DNA of 64,000 bases from positions 1 to 64,000 of the forward strand of contig NZ_SNYW01000008.1 of assembly GCF_004363235.1 (NCBI RefSeq). The letters are read 5' to 3'. This stretch comes from Dongia mobilis (GTDB taxonomy: Bacteria > Pseudomonadota > Alphaproteobacteria > Dongiales > Dongiaceae). This document shows, in pieces, positions 26,751-35,639 of the stretch; position 1 is the stretch's first letter, and the number at the start of each line of letters is the position of its first letter. The translations under genes were made by a program, and so were the position numbers. The notes under the pieces are model-generated. The model did no database searches. It saw nothing but the letters and a program-made list of their open reading frames with translations, and was not told the origin of the DNA.

Positions 26751-28856
26751 CTACGCCGCGCTGCGACGATTGGATGCCAGGAGCCGCGCCAGTTCCGTCG
26801 GTGCCGTCACCGGTGCCGAGCAGCTCTGCTGGCGGCAGACATAGGCCGTAGCCTTGCCGTCGACGGCCGTCTTGCCGGCGGCGGGGTGGAAGTCGGGCAG
26901 TGAAGCGGCATCGGCCAGGACCGAGACGATGAGATTGACCTGGGGCCCCGCCTTGAGGGCGGCCAGCAAGGCGGCGCAGCCGGCTTCGTCCCGCTGGCCG
27001 ATGATGACCACATCGGTGACATGGGCGCGGAAATCGGCGGCATTGAGGAAGGTGGCGAGGGGGAAGAAATTGCGCTCGACCTCGCCGGCGAAGGTCTTCA
27101 GCAGCTCTGCCGCGCGCGCCTCATAGGCCGCATCGCCGGTCAGGTGATGAAGTCGCGTCAGCACGTCCAGCATCGTGCCGTTGCCCGAAGGTGTCGCATT
27201 GTCGCCGGCCGATTTGGTCCGGATGATGACATCCGTGGTGTCGTCGGCGGTGAAGAAATAGCCGCCGGCATCGTCCCAGAAATGCGCGTCGAGATCGGCG
27301 ACGAGGCGTTTCGCGGCGGCGAGGTAGCGGCCGTCGCCGGTGGCCTCATGCAGGGCCAGGGCGGCGCGGGCGAGGTTGGCGTGGTCGTCGAGGGTCGCGG
27401 GATGCGCCAGCCGGCCCTGCGGCTGGTCGGGCGTGGCGCGCCAGGCATGTTTGAGGCGCCCGTTGCTGTCGCGCATCGTCGTCTCGATGAAGGCGAAGGC
27501 GTCTTCGGCGCGGCGCAGCCAGTCGGTCCTGGCAAAGACCTGGGCGGCCCTGGCGAGGGCGGCGATCATCAGGCCGTTCCAGTCGGCCAGGACCTTGTCG
27601 TCCCAGCCGGGGCGGATGCGGGTGTCGCGCCGTGCCAGCAATTTTGTGCGTGCCGCGGCGAGGCGCGCCTCGTCCTTCGGCGACAGCAGGCCGGATTGAT
27701 GGCCGCGGGAGAGGATATTGGTGTCCTCCCAATTGCCCTCGGCTGTGACACCATAGACCTGCTTGAAGAAGGCGGCCTCGTCGCCCAGCACGGCATCGAT
27801 CTCGGCTTCGTCCCAGACATAGAACTTGCCCTCGATGCCTTCGGAATCGGCATCCAGCGAGGCGGCGAAGGCGCGGTTGCCGGCCTCGTTCGGGGCGGCC
27901 AGCATCTCGCGCGTCAGCCAGCCGACGATCTCGGCTGCGCGCTCTTCATACAGCCGCTCGCCGGCATCGATCCAGGCATCGGCGAGCAGCGAGAGCAACT
28001 CGGCATTGTCATAGAGCATCTTCTCGAAATGCGGCACCAGCCAGGCGGCGTCGGTGGCATAGCGCGCGAGCCCGCCGCCCAGATGATCGTAGATGCCACC
28101 CTGCAGCATGCGCGTGAGACTGAGATGGACCGCCTCGCGATAGCGGCCGTCGCCATTCCTGAGATAGGCGCGCCACAGCAGGTTGAGGATCGGCGCCTGC
28201 GGAAATTTGGGCGCTCCCTCGATCCCGCCATGGACGAAATCGATCCGTCCCAGGAGATGTTCGGCGATACGGTCCAGGATCTCGGCCTCGATTGCCTCGC
28301 CTGCGGCGGGGACGGCCAGCCGGCGCATGGCCTCGGCGAGGCCGCCGACATTCTTCGCCACCTTCTCCTTGTCGTGGTGATAGGCGTCGGAAAGTGCCAC
28401 CAGCACGTCGCCGAAGCCCGGCCGGCCGTAACGCGCCTCCTTCGGGAAATAGGTGCCGCCCCAATAGGGCTCGGCATCGGGGGTCAGGAACATGGTGAGC
28501 GGCCAGCCGCCCTGCTGGCCGAGAAGGGCCAGGGCCTGCTGGTAGATCTGGTCGAGGTCGGGCCGCTCCTCGCGGTCGATCTTGATGTTGACGAAACGCT
28601 CGTTCATCAGCGCCGCGATGCCGTCATCCTCGAAACTCTCATGGGCCATGACATGGCACCAGTGGCAGGCGGCATAGCCGACCGACAGCAGGATCGGCTT
28701 GTCGCTGGTGCGGGCTTCCTTGAGGGCGTCGTCGTTCCAGGCCCGCCAGTTGACGGGATTGTCCCGGTGCTGGAGCAGATAGGGGCTGGTCTCGTGGACC
28801 AGCAGATTGAGGGGATTGGGCTTGGCGGGGCGGGTGGGGGCGGCATGTCGGGTCAT
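26751..28856 (-). CDS. YyaL/DUF255-type thioredoxin-domain protein
   Basis: The 701-residue protein begins with NLLVHETSPYLLQHRDNPVNW, followed by a thioredoxin-like domain (about residues 15-180) with the motif SVGYAACHWCHVMAHESFED, whose cysteines fit a redox CxxC-like site. The rest is a long alpha/alpha-barrel region as in glycosidases. Homologues (YyaL, SSP411/spermatogenesis-associated 20) are widespread, but their function is not established. The ATG at 28856 gives the canonical start. The gene runs alone between hemH and the divergent PAS gene. Confidence 0.88.
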   Translation of the reverse strand: MTRHAAPTRPAKPNPLNLLVHETSPYLLQHRDNPVNWRAWNDDALKEARTSDKPILLSVGYAACHWCHVMAHESFEDDGIAALMNERFVNIKIDREERPDLDQIYQQALALLGQQGGWPLTMFLTPDAEPYWGGTYFPKEARYGRPGFGDVLVALSDAYHHDKEKVAKNVGGLAEAMRRLAVPAAGEAIEAEILDRIAEHLLGRIDFVHGGIEGAPKFPQAPILNLLWRAYLRNGDGRYREAVHLSLTRMLQGGIYDHLGGGLARYATDAAWLVPHFEKMLYDNAELLSLLADAWIDAGERLYEERAAEIVGWLTREMLAAPNEAGNRAFAASLDADSEGIEGKFYVWDEAEIDAVLGDEAAFFKQVYGVTAEGNWEDTNILSRGHQSGLLSPKDEARLAAARTKLLARRDTRIRPGWDDKVLADWNGLMIAALARAAQVFARTDWLRRAEDAFAFIETTMRDSNGRLKHAWRATPDQPQGRLAHPATLDDHANLARAALALHEATGDGRYLAAAKRLVADLDAHFWDDAGGYFFTADDTTDVIIRTKSAGDNATPSGNGTMLDVLTRLHHLTGDAAYEARAAELLKTFAGEVERNFFPLATFLNAADFRAHVTDVVIIGQRDEAGCAALLAALKAGPQVNLIVSVLADAASLPDFHPAAGKTAVDGKATAYVCRQQSCSAPVTAPTELARLLASNRRSAA

Positions 28857-28998
28857 GGGGCTGAAGGTGGCAAGCGGCATCGCCTCAATCAACCGCATTG
28901 TGCTAATGGGTAAGAAGCGGTGGACCGGCGGCGACATGCACGGCGCTGCCAAACGAGCCAATCAGCCCACCGGCAGCGCCGGCAAGCAGGGTGTTCGA

Positions 28999-29487
28999 AT
29001 GTCCGGGGACGAGCAGCAAGCCTTCTATGACGATGCGGCGGCGCTGCGTTCCGAGCGGCTGCGGGATTTTCACCGGCAATGGGTCGAAAGCTGTGGCGGC
29101 GCGCCCTATCCGGGCCTCGCCGCGATCGATCCCGTGCGCTTCAAGCCTTTCCTGGCCGATCTGGTGCTGGTCGACGTGCGCGATCCGAAGGAGCCGGTCT
29201 TCCGCCTGGTCGGCAGCGGCTTCAATGATTTCTTCACCCGGCCCTTCAGCGGGGAAAAGGTGCGCAACGCCGCCTTTCCCGAGCGGGAGCTCATCCTCGA
29301 GAGTTATCGCCAGGTGGCGCTGAGCGGCCGGCCGTTGCTGGGCTGGTATCGCTGGCACTCTGAGGAGGGAGTGACCTATCACTCCGAATTCGTCGTACTG
29401 CCCTTTGGCGATGGCAAGGTCGAGCGCCTGCTGGTGATGGAGGATCTCGATCCCGCCCGCCAGGGCCGCACCACGCAGCCGGGCTGA
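28999..29487 (+). CDS. Stand-alone PAS-type domain protein (PAS_5-like), paralogue 1
   Basis: The 162-residue protein consists almost entirely of one PAS-like domain of the type common in alphaproteobacteria: FHRQWVESCGGAPYPGLAAIDPVRFKPFLADLVLVDV, then VFRLVGSGFNDFFTRPFSGEKVRNAAFPERE and YHSEFVVLPFGDGKVERLLVMEDL. There is no output domain. The ATG at 28999 begins just before the domain; an upstream in-frame ATG near 28937 is possible. It is clearly related to the next gene. The ligand and partner are unknown. Confidence 0.75.
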   Translation: MSGDEQQAFYDDAAALRSERLRDFHRQWVESCGGAPYPGLAAIDPVRFKPFLADLVLVDVRDPKEPVFRLVGSGFNDFFTRPFSGEKVRNAAFPERELILESYRQVALSGRPLLGWYRWHSEEGVTYHSEFVVLPFGDGKVERLLVMEDLDPARQGRTTQPG

Positions 29488-29659
29488 GCGCCGCGAGGCT
29501 GTCGGGGGCGTCGCATCACTCGCCGATCCATGCCCTGCCCGAACCTGTTCAGGTCAGCCCGTTTTCCGGCCAGACGATCGGATCAACCGCAATTTCCGGA
29601 TGGCAATATTTAATGCGCGGCCATGGATTAGGACGGGGTCATGGCTCGTTGGACTCTTC

Positions 29660-30175
29660 ATGACGACAAATCTGCATTCGGCTGTGCCAGTACTCGTTTC
29701 CGTACCAACACCGGCGCCGGAATCGACGCGCCTCGATGCCCTGCAGAAAAAATGGCAGGAAGACAGGGGCGCGCGGGCATTTCCGCCTTTGGCGGCGATC
29801 GATCCGATCGCGCTGAGACCCTTCCTTGGCGATCTGGTGGTGGTCTGTGTCAGTGACCCGGCGCGGCCGCAATTCCGCCTGTTCGGTTCCGGTTTCCGGG
29901 AGTTCTTTGGCCTCGATTGCAGTGGAATGGCAGTGCTGGATTCGCCCTTTCCGGAGCGGGAGGCGATGGCGGCCGCCTATGCCCGGGTGGCGCTTTCGGG
30001 CCGGCCGGAACTGGGCCGTTATTGCTGGCGCTCGCAGACCGGCTGCACCTATCAGTCGGATTATGTGATCCTGCCCTATGGCGACGGCGACAAGGTCGCG
30101 CGCCTGCTGGTACTGGAAGATCTTGACGAGGCGCGCCGGGCGCGGCGCCGGGCGATGGGCTGCCTCCTGACCTGA
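29660..30175 (+). CDS. Stand-alone PAS-type domain protein (PAS_5-like), paralogue 2
   Basis: The 171-residue protein repeats the architecture of the preceding gene: FPPLAAIDPIALRPFLGDLVVVCV, QFRLFGSGFREFFGLDCSGMAVLDSPFPERE, and YQSDYVILPYGDGDKVARLLVLEDL. Shared blocks such as VALSGRP show recent duplication. The ATG at 29660 is the most likely start. The two genes are 172 bp apart on the same strand. Confidence 0.72.
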   Translation: MTTNLHSAVPVLVSVPTPAPESTRLDALQKKWQEDRGARAFPPLAAIDPIALRPFLGDLVVVCVSDPARPQFRLFGSGFREFFGLDCSGMAVLDSPFPEREAMAAAYARVALSGRPELGRYCWRSQTGCTYQSDYVILPYGDGDKVARLLVLEDLDEARRARRRAMGCLLT

Positions 30176-30270
30176 CCGAGCCAGAGCCGAACAGACCCGA
30201 CCTGGCCCGACCTGGCCCGCTTGGCCGAGGCGGGAAAAGGCCGGCGGCCTGGCGGAAGCCGTTTCCTGCC

Positions 30271-30774
30271 CTAATTCCGTTGCTGACCTGGATCCTCCCG
30301 GCCGAGATCGATCCGGTAGGTGACTTCGAGGATGTGGTCGACCGTCTTGCCATCGGCGGCGAAGGGGAACTGGATGCCGACGATCTGGCGCAGGGAATTG
30401 TCGAGATGGTGCTCCTCGGCATAGCTGCGCGGCCTGCCGCTCTTGCGCACGATGTCGTAATCGCTTTCCAGCATGGTCTGGAATTCGGGCAATTCGCTGA
30501 TTTCGTCGAGATAGCGGCCGGTCATGTCGAAACCGAGTTCCGCCGCGGTTCCCGGACCATCCTGAATGATGAAGTAGCGCGGGCCCTTGCGCCCCGGCTC
30601 GTGCCGGATCTGGACGATGCAGAGATGATCGCTGGCCGGCGCGAAGGCCGCCTGCGCCGGCACGTCATAGGCCGGCAGGGTGTCCGCCGCCGGGCGCAAC
30701 CGCTCCCAGGCCTCCAGCAGATCCCGCAATCTGGGATCGAGAGGCAAATTCAGATAGTTGATATAGCCTGTCAT
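30271..30774 (-). CDS. Stand-alone PAS-type domain protein, more distant paralogue
   Basis: The 167-residue protein has a helical start (LRDLLEAWERLRPAADTLPAYD) followed by strands and helices of the same PAS-like plan: HLCIVQIR, RYFIIQDGPGTAAELGFDMTGRYLDEI and DYDIVRKSGRPRSYAEEHHL, ending VDHILEVTYRIDLG. It converges with paralogue 2. The similarity is structural rather than close. No output domain is present. Confidence 0.62.
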   Translation of the reverse strand: MTGYINYLNLPLDPRLRDLLEAWERLRPAADTLPAYDVPAQAAFAPASDHLCIVQIRHEPGRKGPRYFIIQDGPGTAAELGFDMTGRYLDEISELPEFQTMLESDYDIVRKSGRPRSYAEEHHLDNSLRQIVGIQFPFAADGKTVDHILEVTYRIDLGREDPGQQRN

Positions 30775-31007
30775 ATGGGCGCTCTAGCACAGAAGCGGGC
30801 GGATGTGCACTCCCCCTCCCGGTGGGGTGGCAATGTCACCGGATCGTCACCGGCAGGACCTGGTCGGCCGCGCGCCTTCTGCTGCCGGCCTTTAGTTGCG
30901 CGGCGCCATCGGCTAGTGTCGCCACCGAACCCAAGCTGGTAAATCCACGCCGGCGAACCAAAGCTACGGAACGATGTCATCTTGTTGACGGGACTGCGGG
31001 AGGCCGG

Positions 31008-31253
31008 ATGAAGATCCATCTCGATATCGATTGCACGCCGGAGGAGGCGCGGGCCTTTTTCGGCTTGCCCAATGTGGCGCCGATGCAGGAAGCCGTGATG
31101 CAGGAGATGCAGGACCGCGTCATGGCGGCGATGCGCGGGACCGATGCCGAGACGCTGCTGAAGACCTGGCTGCCGGCGGGTGCCGCCGGGCTCGAGCAGA
31201 TGCAGAAGATGTTCTGGCAGGGCTTCACCGGCGGCAGCGACAGCAAGAAGTAG
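31008..31253 (+). CDS. DUF6489-like small protein
   Basis: The 81-residue protein begins MKIHLDIDCTPEEARAFFGLPNVAPMQEAVMQEMQDRVM and ends in a polar GGSDSKK. This start is very characteristic of a small alphaproteobacterial family of unknown function. No membrane segment is present. The [2Fe-2S] ferredoxin gene begins 4 bp after its stop, so they are probably co-transcribed with mnmE. Confidence 0.8.
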   Translation: MKIHLDIDCTPEEARAFFGLPNVAPMQEAVMQEMQDRVMAAMRGTDAETLLKTWLPAGAAGLEQMQKMFWQGFTGGSDSKK

Positions 31254-31257
31254 CCCC

Positions 31258-31701
31258 ATGACGGACCGATCCCGGCCGGGCGATCCGGCACCCTATTACC
31301 AGGCCCATGTCTTCTGCTGCGTCAACGAGCGACCGGCAGGCCACGCCCGCGGCTGCTGCAAGAGCCGCGGCGCGGAGAAGCTCAGGAACTACATGAAGGC
31401 GCGCGCCAAGGAACTCGGCCTCGGCGATCTGCGCGTCAACCAGTCGGGCTGCCTCGACCGCTGCGAACTCGGTCCCACCCTCGTCATCTATCCGGAGGGC
31501 GTCTGGTACACCTATCACTCGATCGAGGATGCGGAAGAGATCATCCAGCGCCACCTGATCCGGGGCGAGCGCGTCACGCGCCTGATGCTGCTGCCGGAAG
31601 ACCGCCTGCCGGAAGACCGCCTGCCGGAAGACCGCCTGCCGGAAGACCGCCTGCCGGAAGACCGCCTGCCGGAAGATCGCCTCGCCAAAGCGGGGCAATG
31701 A
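31258..31701 (+). CDS. Thioredoxin-fold [2Fe-2S] ferredoxin with C-terminal LPEDR repeats
   Basis: The 147-residue protein has the four cluster-ligand candidates of thioredoxin-like ferredoxins: HVFCCVNERPAGHARGCC near the N-terminus and SGCLDRCELGPTLVIYPEGVWY further on. It is probably a soluble electron carrier. The natural domain ends near residue 111. The rest is six copies of LPEDR encoded by exact 15-bp repeats (31591-31680), then LAKAGQ. The stop overlaps the mnmE start as ATGA. The repeats look like recent in-frame slippage. Confidence 0.85.
   Translation: MTDRSRPGDPAPYYQAHVFCCVNERPAGHARGCCKSRGAEKLRNYMKARAKELGLGDLRVNQSGCLDRCELGPTLVIYPEGVWYTYHSIEDAEEIIQRHLIRGERVTRLMLLPEDRLPEDRLPEDRLPEDRLPEDRLPEDRLAKAGQ
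31591..31680 (+). repeat. Six tandem 15-bp repeats encoding LPEDR
   Basis: The unit CTGCCGGAAGACCGC is perfect in five copies; the sixth differs by one silent base (GAT for GAC). The array is inside the ferredoxin gene, ends 18 bp before the mnmE ATG, and preserves the frame whatever the copy number. Confidence 0.97.
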
Positions 31702-33038
31702 GCGCGGATACCATCTTCGCCCTGGCCACGCCGGCGGGACGATCGGGCGTCGCTGTCTTTCGTCTTTCCGGTCCGCGTTCTGGAGAGGTGCTGGAAACCC
31801 TTACAGGACGGCCGCTTCCGCGGCCGCGCGAGGCGATCAGGCGGCGGCTCTTTTCATCAGCTGCCACCGACGAACATCGCATCCTCCTCGACGACGCGCT
31901 CGTCATCTACTTCAGGGCACCCGCCAGCTTCACCGGCGAGGATGTGGTCGAACTGCACGTCCATGGCGGGCCGGCCATCATCGCGGCCATTGGCAAGGCG
32001 CTGAGTGCTGCCGGTCTGCGCCTCGCCGAGGCGGGCGAGTTCACGCGCCGCGCCTTTGATCACGGCAAGCTGGATCTCCTCGAGATTGAGGGTCTCGCCG
32101 ATCTCATCGCCGCCGAGACGGAAGCGCAAAGGCGCCAGGCCCTGCGCCAGGCGGAGGGAGAATTGTCGGCGCTCTACGAAAGCTGGCGCGGCGCGCTCAT
32201 TTCGGCGCTCGCCCGCATGGAAGCGGCGATCGATTTTCCCGACGAGGACCTGCCGGTCGATCTCATCGCCCTGGTGGACGAGACCCTGCGCGTGCTGGCG
32301 CGCGAGATCGAGACGCATCTCGCCGACGATCATCGCGGCGAGATGCTGCGCGAGGGATATTCGGTCGCCATCATCGGTGCACCCAATGTGGGGAAGTCAT
32401 CGCTGCTCAATCGCCTCGCCGGTCGTGAGGCCGCCATCGTCTCGGCCCGCGCCGGGACGACGCGGGATGTCATCGAGGTGAAGCTGGACCTTGCCGGCTA
32501 TCCGGTGCTGGTGGCCGATACGGCGGGCCTGCGCGAGAGCCCGGACGAGATCGAGCAGGAGGGGGTGGCCCGTGCCCTCAAACGGGCCGAATTCGCCGAT
32601 CTCAAGCTGATCGTTTTCGACGGCGCCGTCTGGCCCGATTTCGATCCCGCCATTGCCGAGCGGATTGACGAGGCGGCGATTGTCGTATTGAACAAGGCCG
32701 AATTCGTGGCCGATCCCGATCCCGCCATTGCGGGGCGGCCGCTCCTCAAGGTTTCGGCGAAGACTGGCCTCGGCCTCGATGCCCTGGTGGCGGCGCTGAC
32801 GGGGCGGGCGGCGGCGGCGCTCAACCCGGGTGCCCAGCCGGCGCTGACCAGGCTGCGGCACCGGGCGGCGCTGGAGAGGTGCCTCGGCGCCCTCAACCGG
32901 GGCCGGACCGCGCCGGTGGTGGAATTGAAGGCCGAGGATCTGCGTCTCGCCGTGCAGGCTTTGGGCCGGATCACCGGACGGGTGGAAGTCGATGATGTTC
33001 TCGATTTGATCTTTCGGGAATTCTGCATCGGCAAGTGA
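31698..33038 (+). CDS. mnmE: tRNA modification GTPase MnmE
   Basis: MnmE works with MnmG to put cmnm5 or nm5 groups on U34 of tRNAs. The 446-residue protein has the N-terminal folate-binding domain (MSADTIFALATPAGRSGVAVFRLSG), the inserted GTPase domain with G1 GAPNVGKSS, G3 DTAGLRE and G4 NKAE, and the C-terminal FCIGK with the conserved cysteine. The ATG overlaps the ferredoxin stop. mnmG follows 47 bp later with a parS site in the gap. Confidence 0.96.
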   Translation: MSADTIFALATPAGRSGVAVFRLSGPRSGEVLETLTGRPLPRPREAIRRRLFSSAATDEHRILLDDALVIYFRAPASFTGEDVVELHVHGGPAIIAAIGKALSAAGLRLAEAGEFTRRAFDHGKLDLLEIEGLADLIAAETEAQRRQALRQAEGELSALYESWRGALISALARMEAAIDFPDEDLPVDLIALVDETLRVLAREIETHLADDHRGEMLREGYSVAIIGAPNVGKSSLLNRLAGREAAIVSARAGTTRDVIEVKLDLAGYPVLVADTAGLRESPDEIEQEGVARALKRAEFADLKLIVFDGAVWPDFDPAIAERIDEAAIVVLNKAEFVADPDPAIAGRPLLKVSAKTGLGLDALVAALTGRAAAALNPGAQPALTRLRHRAALERCLGALNRGRTAPVVELKAEDLRLAVQALGRITGRVEVDDVLDLIFREFCIGK

Positions 33039-33070
33039 TCAAGCTATTGAAATATATGTAAATATTGAAC

Positions 33071-33086
33071 TGTTTCACGTGAAACA
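33071..33086. other. parS centromere site, perfect 16-bp palindrome
   Basis: TGTTTCACGTGAAACA is the exact consensus ParB-binding site. Its last base is the A of the mnmG start codon. Confidence 0.95.
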
Positions 33087-34996
33087 TGAGCGCTGAGCAA
33101 AAATTCGATGTGATCGTGGTGGGCGGCGGCCATGCCGGGACCGAAGCGGCGGCAGCGGCGGCCCGCGCCGGGGCCCGCACCCTGCTGCTGACCCATGATC
33201 CGCAAAAGATTGGCGAGATGTCCTGCAACCCGGCCATTGGCGGCCTCGCCAAGGGCCATCTGGTGCGCGAGATCGACGCCCTCGACGGGATCATGGCCCG
33301 CGCCATCGACCGGGGCGGCATCCAGTTCCGCATGCTCAATGCCTCCAAGGGCCCGGCCGTGCGCGGCCCGCGCGCCCAAGCCGACCGCAAGCTCTATCGC
33401 CAGGCGGTGCAGGCGCTCCTCGCCGAGCAGGCGAATCTCAGCATCCAGGCGGGGGCTGCCGCCGATCTCGAGATCGGCCGCGATGGCCGGGTGGCGGCGG
33501 TGATCACCGAGGCGGGCGCGCGGCTCGCTTGCGGCGCCGTGGTGCTGACCACCGGCACCTTCCTCAACGGCCTCATCCATTGCGGCACGGAACGGGTGCC
33601 GGCGGGGCGGGTGGGGGAGCAGCCTTCCCTGAAGCTGGCCGAGACCCTGAAGCGCCTCGCTCTGCCGCTGGGCCGGCTGAAAACGGGCACGCCGCCGCGC
33701 CTCGATGGCCGCAGCATCGACTGGAAATCCCTGGATTCGCAGCCCGGCGACAACCCGCCGCTGCCGATGTCCTATCTGACGGCCGAGATCACCACGCCGC
33801 AGATCGCCTGCGGCATCACCTATACCGGCGCCGCCGGCCATTCCGTCATTCGCGACAATATCCATCTCTCGGCCGTCTATTCCGGCCAGATCGAGGGGAC
33901 GGGGCCGCGCTATTGCCCTTCGATCGAGGACAAGGTGGTGCGTTTCGCCGACAAGGACCGCCACCAGATCTTCCTGGAGCCGGAGGGCCTCGACGACGAC
34001 ACCGTCTATCCCAACGGCATTTCCACCTCGCTGCCCGAAGCGGTGCAGCGGGATCTCCTCAGGACCATTCCGGGCCTCGAGCAGGCGGTCATGCTGCGGC
34101 CGGGCTATGCCATCGAGTACGATTTCGTCGATCCCCGGGCCCTCAGACCCAGCCTGGAGCTGCGCGCGCTGCCGGGTCTGTTCCTGGCCGGGCAGATCAA
34201 CGGCACCACCGGTTACGAGGAGGCGGCGGCGCAGGGCCTGATGGCCGGGCTCAATGCCGCCAGGCTGGCGGGTGGGGCCGGGGCAAATGGCGGGGGGGAG
34301 GGCGTCAGCCTCGACCGTGCCACGGCCTATATCGGCGTCATGATCGACGATCTTGTTTCACGTGGAACATCCGAGCCCTACCGCATGTTCACCAGCCGCG
34401 CCGAATACCGGCTGCAGCTCAGGCAGGACAATGCCGACCAGCGCCTGACCGGCCTGGGCGAGGCCTGGGGCATCGTCGGGAGTGCCCGTTCCCGGGCCTT
34501 CGCCGGGAAAATGGCCGCCCTGGCGGCGGCGCGGGGGGTCATGGAGGGCCTTTCCGCGACGCCCAGCGAACTGCGCAAGCTGGGCCTTGCCGTCAACCAG
34601 GACGGCCAGCGCCGCACGGCCATGGGGCTCCTCGGCTATCCAGACATCGATCTCGCCCGGCTCGGCCAGATCTGGCCGGAGATCCAGGGTTTCCGCCCGG
34701 AAATCGCCGAGCAGATCGAGATCGAGGGCCGCTATGCCGGGTACCTCAAGCGCCAGGAGGCGGATATCCTGGCCTTCCGCAAGGACGAGGCGCTGATTCT
34801 GCCCGAGGATCTCGATTACGATTCCATCCCCTCGCTCTCGGCCGAGGTGCGGGAAAAGCTGAAACAAGCCCGCCCGGTTTCCCTCGGCGCCGCCCAGCGC
34901 ATCTCGGGTGTCACCCCCGCCGCCCTCACCATCCTGCTGCGCCATGTGCGCCGCCGGAAGGACGAGCGCCGGGAAAGCGAAAGACAGAGTGCCTGA
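33086..34996 (+). CDS. mnmG: tRNA uridine 5-carboxymethylaminomethyl modification enzyme MnmG
   Basis: MnmG is the FAD-dependent partner of MnmE in wobble-uridine modification. The 636-residue protein has the dinucleotide-binding [17 protein letters not shown], the family signature [13 protein letters not shown] and [16 protein letters not shown]. The ATG at 33086 lies within a parS site, which may limit where the ribosome binding site can be. A second parS-type site (34354) is inside the coding sequence at DLVSRGTSE. Confidence 0.97.
   Translation: MSAEQKFDVIVVGGGHAGTEAAAAAARAGARTLLLTHDPQKIGEMSCNPAIGGLAKGHLVREIDALDGIMARAIDRGGIQFRMLNASKGPAVRGPRAQADRKLYRQAVQALLAEQANLSIQAGAAADLEIGRDGRVAAVITEAGARLACGAVVLTTGTFLNGLIHCGTERVPAGRVGEQPSLKLAETLKRLALPLGRLKTGTPPRLDGRSIDWKSLDSQPGDNPPLPMSYLTAEITTPQIACGITYTGAAGHSVIRDNIHLSAVYSGQIEGTGPRYCPSIEDKVVRFADKDRHQIFLEPEGLDDDTVYPNGISTSLPEAVQRDLLRTIPGLEQAVMLRPGYAIEYDFVDPRALRPSLELRALPGLFLAGQINGTTGYEEAAAQGLMAGLNAARLAGGAGANGGGEGVSLDRATAYIGVMIDDLVSRGTSEPYRMFTSRAEYRLQLRQDNADQRLTGLGEAWGIVGSARSRAFAGKMAALAAARGVMEGLSATPSELRKLGLAVNQDGQRRTAMGLLGYPDIDLARLGQIWPEIQGFRPEIAEQIEIEGRYAGYLKRQEADILAFRKDEALILPEDLDYDSIPSLSAEVREKLKQARPVSLGAAQRISGVTPAALTILLRHVRRRKDERRESERQSA
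34354..34369. other. parS-type site with one mismatch, inside mnmG
   Basis: TGTTTCACGTGGAACA differs from the consensus by one base in the right arm. It is read through in the mnmG frame. Confidence 0.8.
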
Positions 34997-35003
34997 GGCA
35001 TCC

Positions 35004-35639
35004 GTGACTCCCGCCGAATTTTCCGCAGAAATGAGCCGGATCGGCCAGGATGTTTCACGTGAAACATTAGCCGCCCTGGAGACCTATGCCGCTTTGCTGG
35101 TGAAATGGCAGGCGCGCATCAATCTGGTGGCGAAGGATACGCTGCCCGACCTCTGGCGGCGGCATTTCCTGGATTCGGCCCAGCTGCTGCCCCTGCTGCC
35201 GCCGGGGGAGGCGCCGATCACCGATCTCGGCTCCGGCGCCGGCTTCCCGGGGCTGGTCCTCGCCATCATGACCGGGCGGCAGGTGCATCTGGTTGACTCG
35301 GATGAACGCAAGGGCGCCTTCCTGCTGGAGGCGGCACGCCAGACCGGGGTGCTTGGCCGCGTCACGATCCACACGACGCGGATCGAGGCGGCGACAGCCT
35401 GGCCCGCACCCATCGTGACCGCCCGGGCGCTGGCCAGCCTGCGGCAATTGCTGGACTGGGCCGAGCCCTATCTGACACCCGCCAGCACCTGCCTCTTTCT
35501 CAAGGGGGCGCGGGCGGATGAGGAATTGACCGAGGCCGCGCGCATCTGGACAATGCAGGCGAAGCGCCATGGGAGCCTCACCGATTCCAGCGGCGTCATC
35601 CTGGAACTTTCTCACCTGCAAAGACGGGGTAGGGCGTGA
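35004..35639 (+). CDS. rsmG: 16S rRNA (guanine527-N7)-methyltransferase RsmG
   Basis: RsmG methylates G527 of 16S rRNA with S-adenosylmethionine. The 211-residue protein has the SAM loop DLGSGAGFPGLVLAI and the conserved FLDSAQLLPLL. I choose the GTG at 35004 because it gives the standard N-terminus MTPAEFSAE... and has GAGG 5 nt upstream. A GTG at 34989 would overlap mnmG, and the ATG at 35031 would lose the conserved start. A parS site (35051) is translated as part of DVSRET. Confidence 0.93.
   Translation: MTPAEFSAEMSRIGQDVSRETLAALETYAALLVKWQARINLVAKDTLPDLWRRHFLDSAQLLPLLPPGEAPITDLGSGAGFPGLVLAIMTGRQVHLVDSDERKGAFLLEAARQTGVLGRVTIHTTRIEAATAWPAPIVTARALASLRQLLDWAEPYLTPASTCLFLKGARADEELTEAARIWTMQAKRHGSLTDSSGVILELSHLQRRGRA
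35051..35066. other. parS centromere site, perfect palindrome, inside rsmG
   Basis: TGTTTCACGTGAAACA is an exact consensus site. With those at 33071 and 34354 it makes three sites within 2 kb, all 0.6-2.6 kb upstream of parA. Confidence 0.95.

Noticed and set aside
31591-31680. Possible CRISPR array
   Set aside because: The repeats are directly contiguous, with no spacers, and are translated in frame as LPEDR.
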